From: Pseudodesulfovibrio sediminis
Lineage (GTDB): Bacteria; Desulfobacterota; Desulfovibrionia; Desulfovibrionales; Desulfovibrionaceae
Assembly: GCF_020886695.1 (NCBI RefSeq)
Contig: NZ_AP024485.1
Coordinates: 381,001 to 445,000, forward strand
DNA: 64,000 bases
Reading direction: 5' to 3'
Part shown: positions 25,638-34,476 of the stretch, in pieces
Numbering within the stretch: position 1 is the stretch's first letter
Layout: every line of letters begins with the position of its first letter
Notes under the pieces: model-generated
The model's input: only the letters and a program-made list of their open reading frames with translations
Databases searched by the model: none
What the model was told of the DNA's origin: nothing
Translations under genes and position numbers: made by a program

Positions 25638-26291
25638 ATGAAAATACCCATTGATCCTCTCAAGTTTATTCCCTTGGTTACCGGCATTTTTACGCTTTGG
25701 ACCAAGACCATGCGTTTCGAAATGCAAGGTGAGTTTCAGTCTCTTATTGATTGTAATAAAAAAAGAAAGCCTGTGATCCTTGCTGCGTGGCATGGAGAGT
25801 TGTTCTCAATAGCTGGAGGACAAAATCAGGTGGACCTCAGATTTGCGGTGATGGTCAGCCAAAGTAAAGATGGTGAATTTATTGCCAGGATTATCGAGCG
25901 GCTTGGACATCATACGGTTCGAGGATCAAGCTCCAGAGGTGGAGTCCGGGCCTTGATACAGGCCAAGAAAATGATGGAAAAAGATAATGATGTCGTTGTG
26001 GTAACTATGGATGGTCCTCGTGGTCCACGCCATAAAGTCAAGGATGGTATCATTTATTTGGCCCAGAAAACCGGGGCCTTGATTTTTCCTGTCAGAGTAT
26101 TTCCTGAGAAAACTAAAGTTTTTGAGAAATCATGGGATCGTTTTGAGTTGCCATACCCGTTTACCCGCACACCAATATATATTGGTGAAGGGATGGCAGT
26201 CACCGACGAGAAGCTTGATAAAGAAGTGTTGAAACGTGAGAAGAAGCGCCTTGAAGAACGGATGCAAGCATTGAAGCCTATTAAGAGGTAA
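25638..26291 (+). CDS. DUF374 lysophospholipid acyltransferase-family protein
   Basis: A 217-residue protein of the DUF374 branch of LPLAT acyltransferases. AAWHGELFS contains the H-rich catalytic-type motif, RGSSSRGGVRAL the phosphate-binding region, and TMDGPRGPRHKVKDG the family hallmark. The hydrophobic N-terminus (residues 8-25) may anchor it to the membrane. In other proteobacteria such genes sit near lipid A or Kdo genes and are thought to acylate a lipid A precursor; the exact substrate is unknown here. A bidirectional terminator separates it from gcvT. Confidence 0.88.
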   Translation: MKIPIDPLKFIPLVTGIFTLWTKTMRFEMQGEFQSLIDCNKKRKPVILAAWHGELFSIAGGQNQVDLRFAVMVSQSKDGEFIARIIERLGHHTVRGSSSRGGVRALIQAKKMMEKDNDVVVVTMDGPRGPRHKVKDGIIYLAQKTGALIFPVRVFPEKTKVFEKSWDRFELPYPFTRTPIYIGEGMAVTDEKLDKEVLKREKKRLEERMQALKPIKR

Positions 26292-26320
26292 AAAAAGGAC
26301 GCCGAAGCGTCCTTTTTTTA
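26290..26320. terminator. Bidirectional terminator between the DUF374 gene and gcvT
   Basis: AAAAAAAGGACGC-CGAA-GCGTCCTTTTTTT: a six-pair GC stem with a tetraloop, flanked by A-run and T-run, so usable in both directions by the convergent genes. Confidence 0.92.
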
Positions 26321-26322
26321 TT

Positions 26323-27405
26323 CTAATCGACTTTTTTTCTTGCCGTTCCATCTTTGTAGAAGGGCAGGATTGTCTTTTTTGCGTCCAGCTCGACTCGCGC
26401 TGTTTTGATCGTAAATGCATCTTTGTCGGCATATTCCGCTCGAACGTAAGCCAGGGCAATGCAGCACCCAAGACTCGGGGCAAACGAGCCACTTGTGACG
26501 ACACCGACTTTCTCCCCATCAAGGTATACTTCATCATGATGCCGTGCTGTGCGACGGCCTTCGATGGTAAGGGGGATGAGAGATTCCTTTACCTCGGCCA
26601 ATCCTGATTTGCCGATGTAGTCGCTTTCCTTTTTCAGGAAGAAGTCGGCCCCTGCTTCTTTGGGGGTGTGTCCTTCGTCCAGATCCTGACCATAGAGAGG
26701 ATAGCCGATTTCAAGCCTGAGCGTGTCTCTGGCACCGAGACCGATAGGTTCGACCCTTTCGTCAGCTGCTAATTTTTCCCATATTTCAAGGGCCTTGTCA
26801 GCCGGAAGATAGAGTTCATATCCGAGCTCACCTGTGTATCCGGTACGGCTGATGATCATGCGAAAACCCGCTTGATCTATCTCTTCAAAATTGAAGTATT
26901 TTAAATGATTCCAGTCGGAACCCATCAGTGAATTCAGCACTTCGAGGCTTTCAGGTCCCTGGACATCGATTTTGGCGGTTTCGTCGCTGACATCCGTGAA
27001 CTCAAGTCCATCCGAAAGGTTGTTCTTGATATGGGAAAAATCCTTTTCTCGGCAGGCACCGTTGACCACGAGCATATAGCTGTCTTCGGCCAGACAATAA
27101 ATAATGAGGTCATCGTTGATACCGCCTGTTTCATTGAGCAGGAAACCGTAGCGGCATTTTCCTGGGGTCAAGGTGTTCAAGTCGTGGCTGACGACAGTAT
27201 TTAAGGCGTCTTTTGCTCCAGCACCGGACAAGGTAAATTCACCCATGTGCGAGATGTCAAAAATCCCCGCTTTTTCACGGGTATGTTTGTGTTCAACAAT
27301 AATCCCCTTGTATTGAACCGGCATGTCGAATCCGGCGAAAGGGGCCATTTTGGCACCAGCCTCGTGGTGCCAACCCGTCAATGGGGTGGTGGCTAAGGTT
27401 TCCAA
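26323..27405 (-). CDS. gcvT: Aminomethyltransferase (glycine cleavage T protein)
   Basis: A 360-residue tetrahydrofolate-dependent enzyme of glycine cleavage. KAGIFDISHMGEF, GCRYGFL-like (KCRYGFLLNETGGINDDL) and RTGYTGELGYEL are T-protein hallmarks. The C-terminal barrel ends with VTSGSFAPSLGCCIALAYV. The start is a TTG with AAAGGAG seven bases upstream. H, P and L protein genes are not in this window. It follows the large unknown gene by 20 bases and is likely co-transcribed with it. Confidence 0.94.
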   Translation of the reverse strand: METLATTPLTGWHHEAGAKMAPFAGFDMPVQYKGIIVEHKHTREKAGIFDISHMGEFTLSGAGAKDALNTVVSHDLNTLTPGKCRYGFLLNETGGINDDLIIYCLAEDSYMLVVNGACREKDFSHIKNNLSDGLEFTDVSDETAKIDVQGPESLEVLNSLMGSDWNHLKYFNFEEIDQAGFRMIISRTGYTGELGYELYLPADKALEIWEKLAADERVEPIGLGARDTLRLEIGYPLYGQDLDEGHTPKEAGADFFLKKESDYIGKSGLAEVKESLIPLTIEGRRTARHHDEVYLDGEKVGVVTSGSFAPSLGCCIALAYVRAEYADKDAFTIKTARVELDAKKTILPFYKDGTARKKVD

Positions 27406-27425
27406 TGATATCTCCTTTGGAATGT

Positions 27426-29168
27426 CTAAAACGGACCAGGGGGAGCGTCACTCGAGACTCGGGATTTTCTGATTGAGCGGAACTCGTCGAGTAACATAAC
27501 CAGTTGCTGGTACGATTTTTTAATTTCACGACCATAAGTCGAGAGTTGCTTCTCGTCCTTATTCACATAACTTCTCAATAGGTAAGAGTCGGAAATAACG
27601 TCATTACCTATTATCAAGACTTTAACGACAAGTTTGTCGAAATAGTTAACAATTTCAAATTTTAACTCGCTAAGAATCTCAGTCATCAATTCAAGCATGC
27701 GATGATAGGAGATGGTTTCTCCCTTGTACTTGCGTTGTCTGATATCTTCCAGAATCCGAACTTTGCGTGCCTGTTGGATCTGACCGTACCTGGACCAGAC
27801 CTCCTGATGCAATTCATAATGTTCATTGAAAATATCGTAGTTGTCCGGTGCCAGAAGATACCCGTCCAATACGCGAACAATCTGCGAGTAATAGTCATCA
27901 GAGTAGTCAACGATGCGGTGCATGTGTTTGGAGAGCCACATGAACAGGACTTTAAGCCGGTTTTCGTGGGTCTCAGTGCTGCTGATGACCTCTGTGCGCT
28001 TGTAATTGACAGGGACACGATATTCGCCGCGAACGATGTCGTTGAGGCGCAGAATCATGTTCTTTACGTTTTGAATAATATTCAACGAATCGTTGATTCG
28101 TCCTGTAATGGGATGCATTATTTCTTGCTTGAGTACAGATAATGCCCTGTCTTCACGGACGTTTTTGGGGCTGTAATCGTGCTGCTGATAGGTCACACGC
28201 AGAATAACGATCCGTTTTTTATCATCAATGAAAAAGCCTTGTTCTTTCAATACTTCAATGAGTTCCGTCTGGTTTTCATTGACTTGAACAAGTGCAGTCT
28301 TTTCAATCTTCGGATATTTTCTCAATCGGCGCGGCGCGTCTTCCGGAGGCGACATCATGGTGGTAATTGTTCTGTCGCTTTGTCCAAGAACACGGACGAT
28401 AAAGCGTTCGTGTTGCCTGAGGAGGCGAATGGCGAACATGGCCGAAGAGGTACGCCGTTCAGAGACAATGGGGAACCCATGTAATTCCATCATGAACTGG
28501 TATACGAACAGCCGATTGCATTCATACATGAGGCTGTTGCCCGGTTTGAACTTACCGATTTTCAAACCGAATTGCTTGAGTTCACTGTCAAGATTGGAAG
28601 GCAGTGAAGAATATATCCCCTGCAGCGTGAACTGGCCTGTGGAGTCGTGGGCCAGGACGTGCGCTCGTTCCAGCTCCATCAGAAACGGCAGCATGCGAGG
28701 GTAGTTCTGCATGGCACAGATGTTTTGATTTTCAAATTCTTCTAGAAAATCGGCGTGATACCGCTTCGGCAATCTGCTCTGATATGTGCGAAGATTGGTT
28801 GCGGTCACATTATCTTCAACTGTGCAGCTAGCTTCTACCAGCATTTCTTCCCAGTCGGAAAGAGAGTGCAGGGCGTCATACTGAAATATTTCCTGGAAAG
28901 AATTGAGCTGTCGCTCGAAGGCCACCATGGTGAAGCCTGGCAGGGCCTTGTATTCGTAAAGATCGACTTCAAAGGAAGGAAGGAGCTCTCGTGCTTCGAC
29001 GATGGGATAATCCGCAACTTCGAAGTACGGCTTTAAGAGACAGTATTTGATGTGGTTGTAGTCGATGAATTCTTTCAGCTCTTCAAGGGTCGTCAGCTTG
29101 GGCGGGACAGATTGATCGGTTCCGGAATCATGAAAGCCTGGCGCTTTGCTGAATGCTTTTTCCCACAT
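27426..29168 (-). CDS. Large unknown protein upstream of gcvT
   Basis: A 580-residue soluble protein without signal peptide or membrane segment. It is rich in charged and aromatic residues. The C-terminal third (residues 330-575) is largely helical, with many Arg/Tyr/Gln heptad-like stretches. No motif I can assign. The interval to gcvT is only 20 bases. The ATG at 29168 has no good binding site nearby (AAGGAAG lies about 20 bases upstream), so the start may be wrong. Reading frame is long and codon use resembles neighbours, so it is a real gene. Function unknown. Confidence 0.8.
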   Translation of the reverse strand: MWEKAFSKAPGFHDSGTDQSVPPKLTTLEELKEFIDYNHIKYCLLKPYFEVADYPIVEARELLPSFEVDLYEYKALPGFTMVAFERQLNSFQEIFQYDALHSLSDWEEMLVEASCTVEDNVTATNLRTYQSRLPKRYHADFLEEFENQNICAMQNYPRMLPFLMELERAHVLAHDSTGQFTLQGIYSSLPSNLDSELKQFGLKIGKFKPGNSLMYECNRLFVYQFMMELHGFPIVSERRTSSAMFAIRLLRQHERFIVRVLGQSDRTITTMMSPPEDAPRRLRKYPKIEKTALVQVNENQTELIEVLKEQGFFIDDKKRIVILRVTYQQHDYSPKNVREDRALSVLKQEIMHPITGRINDSLNIIQNVKNMILRLNDIVRGEYRVPVNYKRTEVISSTETHENRLKVLFMWLSKHMHRIVDYSDDYYSQIVRVLDGYLLAPDNYDIFNEHYELHQEVWSRYGQIQQARKVRILEDIRQRKYKGETISYHRMLELMTEILSELKFEIVNYFDKLVVKVLIIGNDVISDSYLLRSYVNKDEKQLSTYGREIKKSYQQLVMLLDEFRSIRKSRVSSDAPPGPF

Positions 29169-29359
29169 AAAATAACTGCCGTTTTTCGGTCTTCCTTAAC
29201 CGAGATGATTCTCGTTTGTAGATGTAAGTTTATCCTATACACATATTTGTAGAAAAACAATATATTGAGCTGGAATTTAAAGTTATTCCGGATTATGCAA
29301 TCGTATGTGTCAAACTTTCAATAATCCTAGTCTGTTCATAGAACAATACTCCTGAATTA

Positions 29360-29388
29360 TTGACACTCTATGCTCATGTGGTTAGGCT
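29360..29388 (+). promoter_or_regulatory. Possible promoter of the small Cys-rich gene
   Basis: A perfect TTGACA (29360-29365) is separated by 17 bases from TAGGCT (29383-29388), 57 bases before the ATG at 29445. Confidence 0.4.
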
Positions 29389-29444
29389 CACTCACTTGTT
29401 TGAGAGAGTTCCGTTAATCTGATGGTGTCCCGGTGAGGAGTGTC

Positions 29445-29648
29445 ATGAAGAAAAAGGATCAGTGCCCCAGAGCAAAGATAAATGAACAATATTGTTCTTG
29501 TACCTATAGCTGTGACAAGCACGGTATCTGTTGTGAATGTCTGCACTACCATAGGCAACGGGGTGAGATTCCAGCATGTTATTTCACCACGGAAGAAGAG
29601 AAGACATACAACAGGTCTGTTGAATTTTTCATCCAGCGTCGGTCATAA
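29445..29648 (+). CDS. Small cysteine-rich protein (DUF6485-like)
   Basis: A 67-residue protein with six cysteines clustered as [26 protein letters not shown] and one more in IPACYF, suggesting a zinc or iron-sulfur site. The arrangement resembles the DUF6485 family. AGGAG precedes the ATG at 29445 by five bases. It is followed by a terminator and then by the inositol-phosphatase gene. Function unknown. Confidence 0.75.
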   Translation: MKKKDQCPRAKINEQYCSCTYSCDKHGICCECLHYHRQRGEIPACYFTTEEEKTYNRSVEFFIQRRS

Positions 29649-29666
29649 TTATCGTGTTTTTTTGGG

Positions 29667-29693
29667 AAGGCGGCATTGTGTCGCCTTTTTTTT
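29667..29693 (+). terminator. Rho-independent terminator
   Basis: AAGGCG (29667-29672) and CGCCTT (29682-29687) arms with a nine-base loop and an eight-T run. Confidence 0.7.
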
Positions 29694-29704
29694 GAGGAGG
29701 GCAC

Positions 29705-30496
29705 ATGACGCATTTTGATCCAGAGGCCATCATGGATGGTCTGTTGGAGTATGTGGGCAAGGCCGGTGATATCGTCAAGGATGCTTCCACAAAAACCAAG
29801 AAGATTACGCACAAGGGGCGGATCGACCTGGTTACGGAAACAGATCTGGCTGTAGAACTCATGCTCAAGGAAGGATTGGCAAAGCTGTTGCCGGGCTCTG
29901 ATTTTCTGGCCGAAGAAACAGCCAACAGCACGACGCCGGGTGAATTGACGTGGATCATAGACCCGGTCGACGGCACGACCAACTTTGCGCATGGAGTGCC
30001 GTTCGTCGCGAATTCCATAGCCCTCTGGCATGAGGGGCGTGTGGTGCTCGGAGTTGTCAACCTTCCTCTTTTAGGCGAGACATTTCGCGCCATCGAAGGA
30101 CGTGGCGCCTTCATGAACGACAACCCCATTTCCGTGACGGATGTGACATCCATGGAAAAATCCCTGCTGGCCACAGGGTTCCCCTATGCCATCGATGCGC
30201 ATCTGGACGATATACTCAAGCATTTCAAGCGGATTTTGCCCTTGACTCAGGGGATTCGCAGACCGGGCGCCGCAGCGCTTGATCTTGCCTATGTTGCCTG
30301 TGGGCGGTACGAGGGATTTTTCGAGGCTGCCCTCAATCCGTGGGATACGGCGGCAGGACTGCTGCTCGTTCATGAAGCTGGCGGAACGGTTAGTGAATAT
30401 GACACTGCAACTCCATACGCATTTGGTTCACGAACCATTCTTGCGACAAACGGTGGCATACACGCAGAATTGAGCGTGTTGCTCTGCGAAGACTAG
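29705..30496 (+). CDS. suhB: Inositol monophosphatase family protein
   Basis: A 263-residue Mg-dependent phosphatase. Seen are the metal-binding Glu pair (FLAEETAN near 67), WIIDPVDGTTNFAHG (about 83-97) and NPWDTAAGLLLVHEAGG (about 218). These are the three family signatures. In E. coli SuhB also helps rRNA antitermination; whether that applies here is unknown. GAGGAGGG before the ATG is a strong binding site. Its end overlaps the convergent Nudix gene by four bases. Confidence 0.9.
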   Translation: MTHFDPEAIMDGLLEYVGKAGDIVKDASTKTKKITHKGRIDLVTETDLAVELMLKEGLAKLLPGSDFLAEETANSTTPGELTWIIDPVDGTTNFAHGVPFVANSIALWHEGRVVLGVVNLPLLGETFRAIEGRGAFMNDNPISVTDVTSMEKSLLATGFPYAIDAHLDDILKHFKRILPLTQGIRRPGAAALDLAYVACGRYEGFFEAALNPWDTAAGLLLVHEAGGTVSEYDTATPYAFGSRTILATNGGIHAELSVLLCED

Positions 30497-31032
30497 ATTT
30501 CGGACAGCAGGCCTGATTCCCAGAGAATAACCAGGTTTGGTGTAAGGAGTTCCTTGAACTCCTTGATAAGACAGGTGAGTTCTTCCTGTGAGTAATAGTA
30601 TCCCTCAGCCACCGTGTCCTTATTGGGGATTATGGGCTGGGTATTCTTGTGCACGGCATAGATGCTGACATGCTCAAACCCGGTTTCAGGGCTGGGCGGG
30701 AATTCTTTGATAAGAAGCGGGTGTTCTACAGTGATATCCAGTTCGTTCTTGAGAGCACGAATGGCGGCATCAAAGGTAGCTTCTCCGGCAATTGGATGTG
30801 TACGGGCTGAAATATCCCAGCGTCCCGGGAAGAACTGCTTGTTACTGTTCCTTTTTTGCAGGTAGATTTTCTTGTCAGGACTCGTGACTATGACTTGGAC
30901 GGACCGATGCATCAACAGTTGGCGGTGTACGACTCTTTTGGGGAGAACGGCCAGAGGGCGATTCTGTTGGTCGATGACTTCCACATTGTGACCGTCATCA
31001 GTGTCTTCAATAGCTTTTTTGTTGAATATCAT
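30493..31032 (-). CDS. Nudix hydrolase with a degenerate Nudix box
   Basis: A 179-residue protein of the IPP-isomerase/YfcD-like Nudix branch (NRPLAVLPKRVVHRQLLMHR, FPGRWDISARTHPIAGE). The Nudix box position reads GEATFDAAIRALKNELDI. Two acidic residues of the canonical REUxEE core are replaced (RALKNE), so metal binding may be altered. The ATG at 31032 is taken because GGGA lies about eight bases upstream; the frame is open 16 codons further. Function beyond the fold is unclear. Confidence 0.82.
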   Translation of the reverse strand: MIFNKKAIEDTDDGHNVEVIDQQNRPLAVLPKRVVHRQLLMHRSVQVIVTSPDKKIYLQKRNSNKQFFPGRWDISARTHPIAGEATFDAAIRALKNELDITVEHPLLIKEFPPSPETGFEHVSIYAVHKNTQPIIPNKDTVAEGYYYSQEELTCLIKEFKELLTPNLVILWESGLLSEI

Positions 31033-31130
31033 GCCATGGTTCCCATAATGTTTTGATTTGGCTGCAAAGAACGTATACACTCATTATCTGCGCATATCCA
31101 GTGCACTGTGAGAAGAAATAAGGTGTTCAA

Positions 31131-31583
31131 ATGATTTACGAACCTCGTGAACTCGGTGAAGCCGACATTGAGGATCTCATAGAGCTTGAAAGAGCCTGTT
31201 TCAATTATCATTGGACCCGAGAGCAGTTCCTGTTGGGGTTGAACAGGAAAGCATTCAAGATACTTGGCATCAAAACAGCTGCCGGGCTTGTTGGATATAT
31301 GGCCTTTTCTCTTATTGAAGATGAAATGGAAATATTGAATTTGGGTGTGCGTTCCGACTACAGGCGGCATGGATTGGCTGCACGGTTGTTGCAAAAAAGC
31401 TTTGATATCTGTGTCGAATCTGGAATTAGAAAGAGTTTTCTTGATGTAAAGGCGAGCAATGAGCCTGCGTTGGCTCTGTATCGCAAGTTTGGCTACAAGC
31501 AGATCGGTGTGCGGAAAAAATACTACCCGGACACCAAGGAAGATGCTTTATTGTTCAGGCATGATTTCCCCAAGGACTCCTAA
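31131..31583 (+). CDS. rimI: Ribosomal-protein alanine N-acetyltransferase RimI-like
   Basis: A 150-residue GNAT protein. The acetyl-CoA loop is DYRRHGLAARLL (motif A, R-x-x-G-x-A), and LDVKASNEPALALYRKFGY is the typical motif-B end seen in RimI. RimI acetylates the N-terminus of ribosomal protein S18 in E. coli; the substrate here is by analogy. It starts 20 bases ahead of pgk and may be the first gene of that operon. Confidence 0.87.
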   Translation: MIYEPRELGEADIEDLIELERACFNYHWTREQFLLGLNRKAFKILGIKTAAGLVGYMAFSLIEDEMEILNLGVRSDYRRHGLAARLLQKSFDICVESGIRKSFLDVKASNEPALALYRKFGYKQIGVRKKYYPDTKEDALLFRHDFPKDS

Positions 31584-31603
31584 CTACTTGTGAGGATTGA
31601 TTT

Positions 31604-32806
31604 ATGTTGTTTATTGATCAGGTTGATATCAGTGGCAAGAAGTTGCTCTTTCGGGTGGATTTCAATGTCCCTCTGGAGAATGGTGTCATCACCGATGACA
31701 ATCGAATTCAGGCTGCTGTTCCGACATTGAAATATGCTTTGGAGAAAGGGGCTTCGATTATATTGTGCGCTCACTTGGGCAAACCCAAGGGAAAAGTTGT
31801 CCCCGGACTTTCGCTTGCTCCGGTTGCTAAAAGAACAGGTGAGCTGTTGGGGCTGGATGTCGTTTTGGTTGAAGGGGTGCTGGGAGATGCCGCAGTACAA
31901 GCTGCCGATGCTTTGCTACCCGGCCAGGTTATCATGTTGGATAACCTTCGCTTCAACCCTGAAGAGACCGGCAAGACTGTTGAAGAGCGGGGGGATTTCG
32001 GCAAGAAACTCGCCTCGTTGGCTGAGATCTATGTGAATGATGCCTTTGGTGTCGCACATCGTGAGAATGCTTCCGTTGTGGACGTCCCCAAGTATGTCCA
32101 GACAAGTTGTGGTGGATTCCTTCTCAAAAAGGAGCAGGAATTCCTAGGCGATGCGCTCAATGATCCCAGACGTCCCTATGTCTGTGTGTCCGGCGGTGCC
32201 AAAGTTTCCACCAAATTGGGGATTTTAAATAATCTTCTCGGGAAAGTGGACGACATTATCATTGGTGGCGCAATGGCCAACACCTTTATGCTTGCCAAGG
32301 GGTACGAGGTCGGCAAATCCCTGGTGGAGGTTGATTTGGTGGACGACGCCAAGTCGATTATCAAAAAGGCTGAATCCATGGGGTCAACACTTCACCTGCC
32401 GGTGGACTATCTGTACGCTGCTGCACCGGATGCACAGGCGGCAGAAGGTGTGTGCGCGGCCGATGCGATCCCGTCGGATTCCATGGTGTTGGACATCGGT
32501 CCTGAAACAATTGAAAATTTCACGGCAGTTCTTGAACGTTCAAAGACGATTGTTTGGAACGGGCCAATGGGGATGTTTGAAACCGAAGCATTTGCCAAAG
32601 GCTCTCTGGCTGTTTGTGAGGCCATAGCTGGCCTTGATGACGCGCTGAGCATCGTTGGTGGCGGTGATACCGACGCAGTGGTGCATCTGATGCATCTGGC
32701 AGATAAATTCAGCTTTATTTCCACAGGTGGTGGATCCTTCCTCCAATTTCTGGAGGGCAAGGAGTTGCCCGCTTTCAAGGCTTTAAAGGAGTACTCAAAC
32801 AAATGA
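31604..32806 (+). CDS. pgk: Phosphoglycerate kinase
   Basis: A 400-residue glycolytic kinase that makes ATP from 1,3-bisphosphoglycerate. RVDFNVPLENG carries substrate-binding residues, AHLGKPKG a basic patch, ASVVDVPKYVQ a conserved turn, and WNGPMGMFE plus VGGGDTDAVVH the nucleotide-binding motifs. Length is standard. The stop overlaps the tpiA start (ATGA, 32803-32806). Confidence 0.97.
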   Translation: MLFIDQVDISGKKLLFRVDFNVPLENGVITDDNRIQAAVPTLKYALEKGASIILCAHLGKPKGKVVPGLSLAPVAKRTGELLGLDVVLVEGVLGDAAVQAADALLPGQVIMLDNLRFNPEETGKTVEERGDFGKKLASLAEIYVNDAFGVAHRENASVVDVPKYVQTSCGGFLLKKEQEFLGDALNDPRRPYVCVSGGAKVSTKLGILNNLLGKVDDIIIGGAMANTFMLAKGYEVGKSLVEVDLVDDAKSIIKKAESMGSTLHLPVDYLYAAAPDAQAAEGVCAADAIPSDSMVLDIGPETIENFTAVLERSKTIVWNGPMGMFETEAFAKGSLAVCEAIAGLDDALSIVGGGDTDAVVHLMHLADKFSFISTGGGSFLQFLEGKELPAFKALKEYSNK

Positions 32807-33555
32807 AAAAATTAATGGCTGCCAACTGGAAGATGTTCAAGACCTGGGATGATGCCAAAACCACGGCTGAAGAACTGGTCTCGTTGACTGCATCCAATCT
32901 GCCCGAAGACAGGGAAGTTTTGATTTTTCCGCCGTTTACAGCCCTCAAGGGCGTTGCTGAGGCCATGGCTTCTGAAGGGTTCTCTGCGGGTGGTCAGGAC
33001 TATTACATAGAAGAAGAGGGTGCTTTTACAGGCGAAATATCCCCTAAGATGCTCATGGATGTAGGAGCGACCTACGGTTTGACCGGTCACTCCGAACGTC
33101 GTCACGTGCTCGGCGAAAATGATGAGTATATCGGTCAGAAGACTGCATATGGCCTTGAAGCGGGACTTAATGTCGTCTTCTGCATAGGTGAGAAGATTGA
33201 CGAACGTAAAGCCGGCAAGGTAGAGGAAGTCCTTGAGCGCCAGATTCGTGTTGGCCTGAAGGGTGTTCCGACTGATATTGCACCTGAAAAATTGAGTGTT
33301 GCCTATGAACCCGTGTGGGCTATTGGCACAGGTGAAGTGGCCGGACCGGAAGAAATTGTGGCTGCTCATACTTTTACTCGGAAAACACTTATTTCGATCT
33401 TTGGTGAAAAAGCCAATGAAATGAGGATATTATATGGCGGCAGTGTCAAGCCTGGCAATTGTAGTGATATTATTGCTCTTGACAATGTTGACGGAGTATT
33501 GGTAGGAGGCGCGAGCTTGCTGAGTGAAAGCTTTTCTCAGATCGTTTTGGCCTGA
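32803..33555 (+). CDS. tpiA: Triosephosphate isomerase
   Basis: A 250-residue TIM-barrel enzyme. Catalytic Lys is in AANWKMFKT (near 11), catalytic His in TGHSERR, catalytic Glu in AYEPVWAIGTG (near 166), and the phosphate loop is YGGSVKPGN. The ATGA overlap with pgk indicates coupling. secG follows by 40 bases, an order common in many bacteria. Confidence 0.97.
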   Translation: MKKLMAANWKMFKTWDDAKTTAEELVSLTASNLPEDREVLIFPPFTALKGVAEAMASEGFSAGGQDYYIEEEGAFTGEISPKMLMDVGATYGLTGHSERRHVLGENDEYIGQKTAYGLEAGLNVVFCIGEKIDERKAGKVEEVLERQIRVGLKGVPTDIAPEKLSVAYEPVWAIGTGEVAGPEEIVAAHTFTRKTLISIFGEKANEMRILYGGSVKPGNCSDIIALDNVDGVLVGGASLLSESFSQIVLA

Positions 33556-33595
33556 TGAAGCGAGCAGATAAAAGGAATAAGAAAAGGGAATTATT

Positions 33596-33943
33596 GTGGA
33601 AACTTTAGTGATCGTCATTCATGTTTTGGCTTGCATTTTTCTGATCGGCGCAGTAATGCTCCAGTCCGGTCAAGAAGGGATGGGAGTCATCTTCGGCGGC
33701 GGTAGCAGCACCATGTTTGGTAGCTCCGGCGCAGGCGGTATTCTTGTGAAGATCACAGCAGGTCTTGCTACGGTTTTCCTGCTTACCTCCCTTGGTTTTA
33801 ATATTATGAGCGGCAATAAGGTATCCGATCCGGGTTCCATTATGTTGCAGAACGGAGCTGCGGTGGAAACCGATGCTCCTGCCGCCCCGGCCAAGCCGGG
33901 TATTACTTTCCAGGATACTGGAGAAGACGCCAAGAGCGAATAA
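33596..33943 (+). CDS. secG: Preprotein translocase subunit SecG
   Basis: A 115-residue SecYEG component with two membrane segments (about 3-22 and 55-75) joined by the conserved loop GMGVIFGGGSSTMFGS. The C-terminal 35 residues are Ala/Pro-rich and acidic, longer than in E. coli. The start is a GTG with AAAGGGA seven bases upstream. tRNA-Leu begins 17 bases after the stop. Confidence 0.94.
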   Translation: METLVIVIHVLACIFLIGAVMLQSGQEGMGVIFGGGSSTMFGSSGAGGILVKITAGLATVFLLTSLGFNIMSGNKVSDPGSIMLQNGAAVETDAPAAPAKPGITFQDTGEDAKSE

Positions 33944-33959
33944 GCTCAACGCATATCGT

Positions 33960-34046
33960 GCCGAGGTGGTGGAATTGGTAGACACGCTGTCTTGAGGGGG
34001 CAGTGGAAGAAATTCCGTGGGGGTTCGAATCCCCCCCTCGGCACCA
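33960..34046 (+). tRNA. tRNA-Leu (GAG), first copy
   Basis: An 87-nt class II tRNA with encoded CCA. Acceptor GCCGAGG pairs with CCTCGGC. The anticodon loop TTGAGGG in the stem CTGTC/GGCAG gives GAG, and a long variable arm (TGGAAGAAATTCCGT) is present. Identical in sequence to the copy at 34343. Confidence 0.95.
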
Positions 34047-34056
34047 TGATAGTAAA

Positions 34057-34095
34057 AAGGGTTGCAGTTTCAAACTGCAACCCTTCCTCTTTTTT
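34057..34095 (+). terminator. Terminator after the first tRNA-Leu
   Basis: AAGGGTTGCAG and CTGCAACCCTT arms around TTTCAAA, followed by CC and a T-rich run. Confidence 0.9.
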
Positions 34096-34294
34096 GGCGA
34101 CAGGGTAGAGCTCGTCGGACCTGAAATAAACGTGGTAACGGCCTTACTTAGGACACGTCTTAACTGGGGCTCAGCGAATGAGGTCCATGTACTTAAAATA
34201 CGAGCTTAAGTCGTGTTGAAGTCATACTCCCCATAGAATATTTCCGGTATTTGAGAGTACAAGCTGAAAATACAAAAAAATATTCACAAAAGTC

Positions 34295-34321
34295 TTGACA
34301 TTTTGGCCGTATAAGTATGAA
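34295..34321 (+). promoter_or_regulatory. Probable promoter of the second tRNA-Leu
   Basis: A perfect TTGACA (34295-34300) is followed by TATGAA (34316-34321) at 15-base spacing, or overlapping hexamers at 16-17. It lies 22 bases before the tRNA. Confidence 0.5.
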
Positions 34322-34342
34322 TTCAACGTCCGGTTTTTGAAA

Positions 34343-34429
34343 GCCGAGGTGGTGGAATTGGTAGACACGCTGTCTTGAGGGGGCAGTGGAAGAAATTCCG
34401 TGGGGGTTCGAATCCCCCCCTCGGCACCA
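34343..34429 (+). tRNA. tRNA-Leu (GAG), second copy
   Basis: Same 87 bases as 33960-34046, including the variable arm and CCA. The copies are 296 bases apart between their 3' and 5' ends, each with its own terminator of similar sequence, pointing to a duplication. Confidence 0.95.
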
Positions 34430-34438
34430 CGATAATAA

Positions 34439-34476
34439 AAGGGTTGCGGCTAACAAGCTGCAACCCTTCCTCTTTT
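34439..34476 (+). terminator. Terminator after the second tRNA-Leu
   Basis: AAGGGTTGCGGCT and AGCTGCAACCCTT arms (one G-U pair) around ACA, then CCTCTTTT. Clearly related to the terminator at 34057-34095. Confidence 0.88.

Noticed and set aside
34097..34294. Spacer between the tRNA-Leu copies looked like an insertion-sequence end
   Set aside because: The resemblance to IS3-type ends is short and no inverted partner, target duplication or transposase fragment was found.
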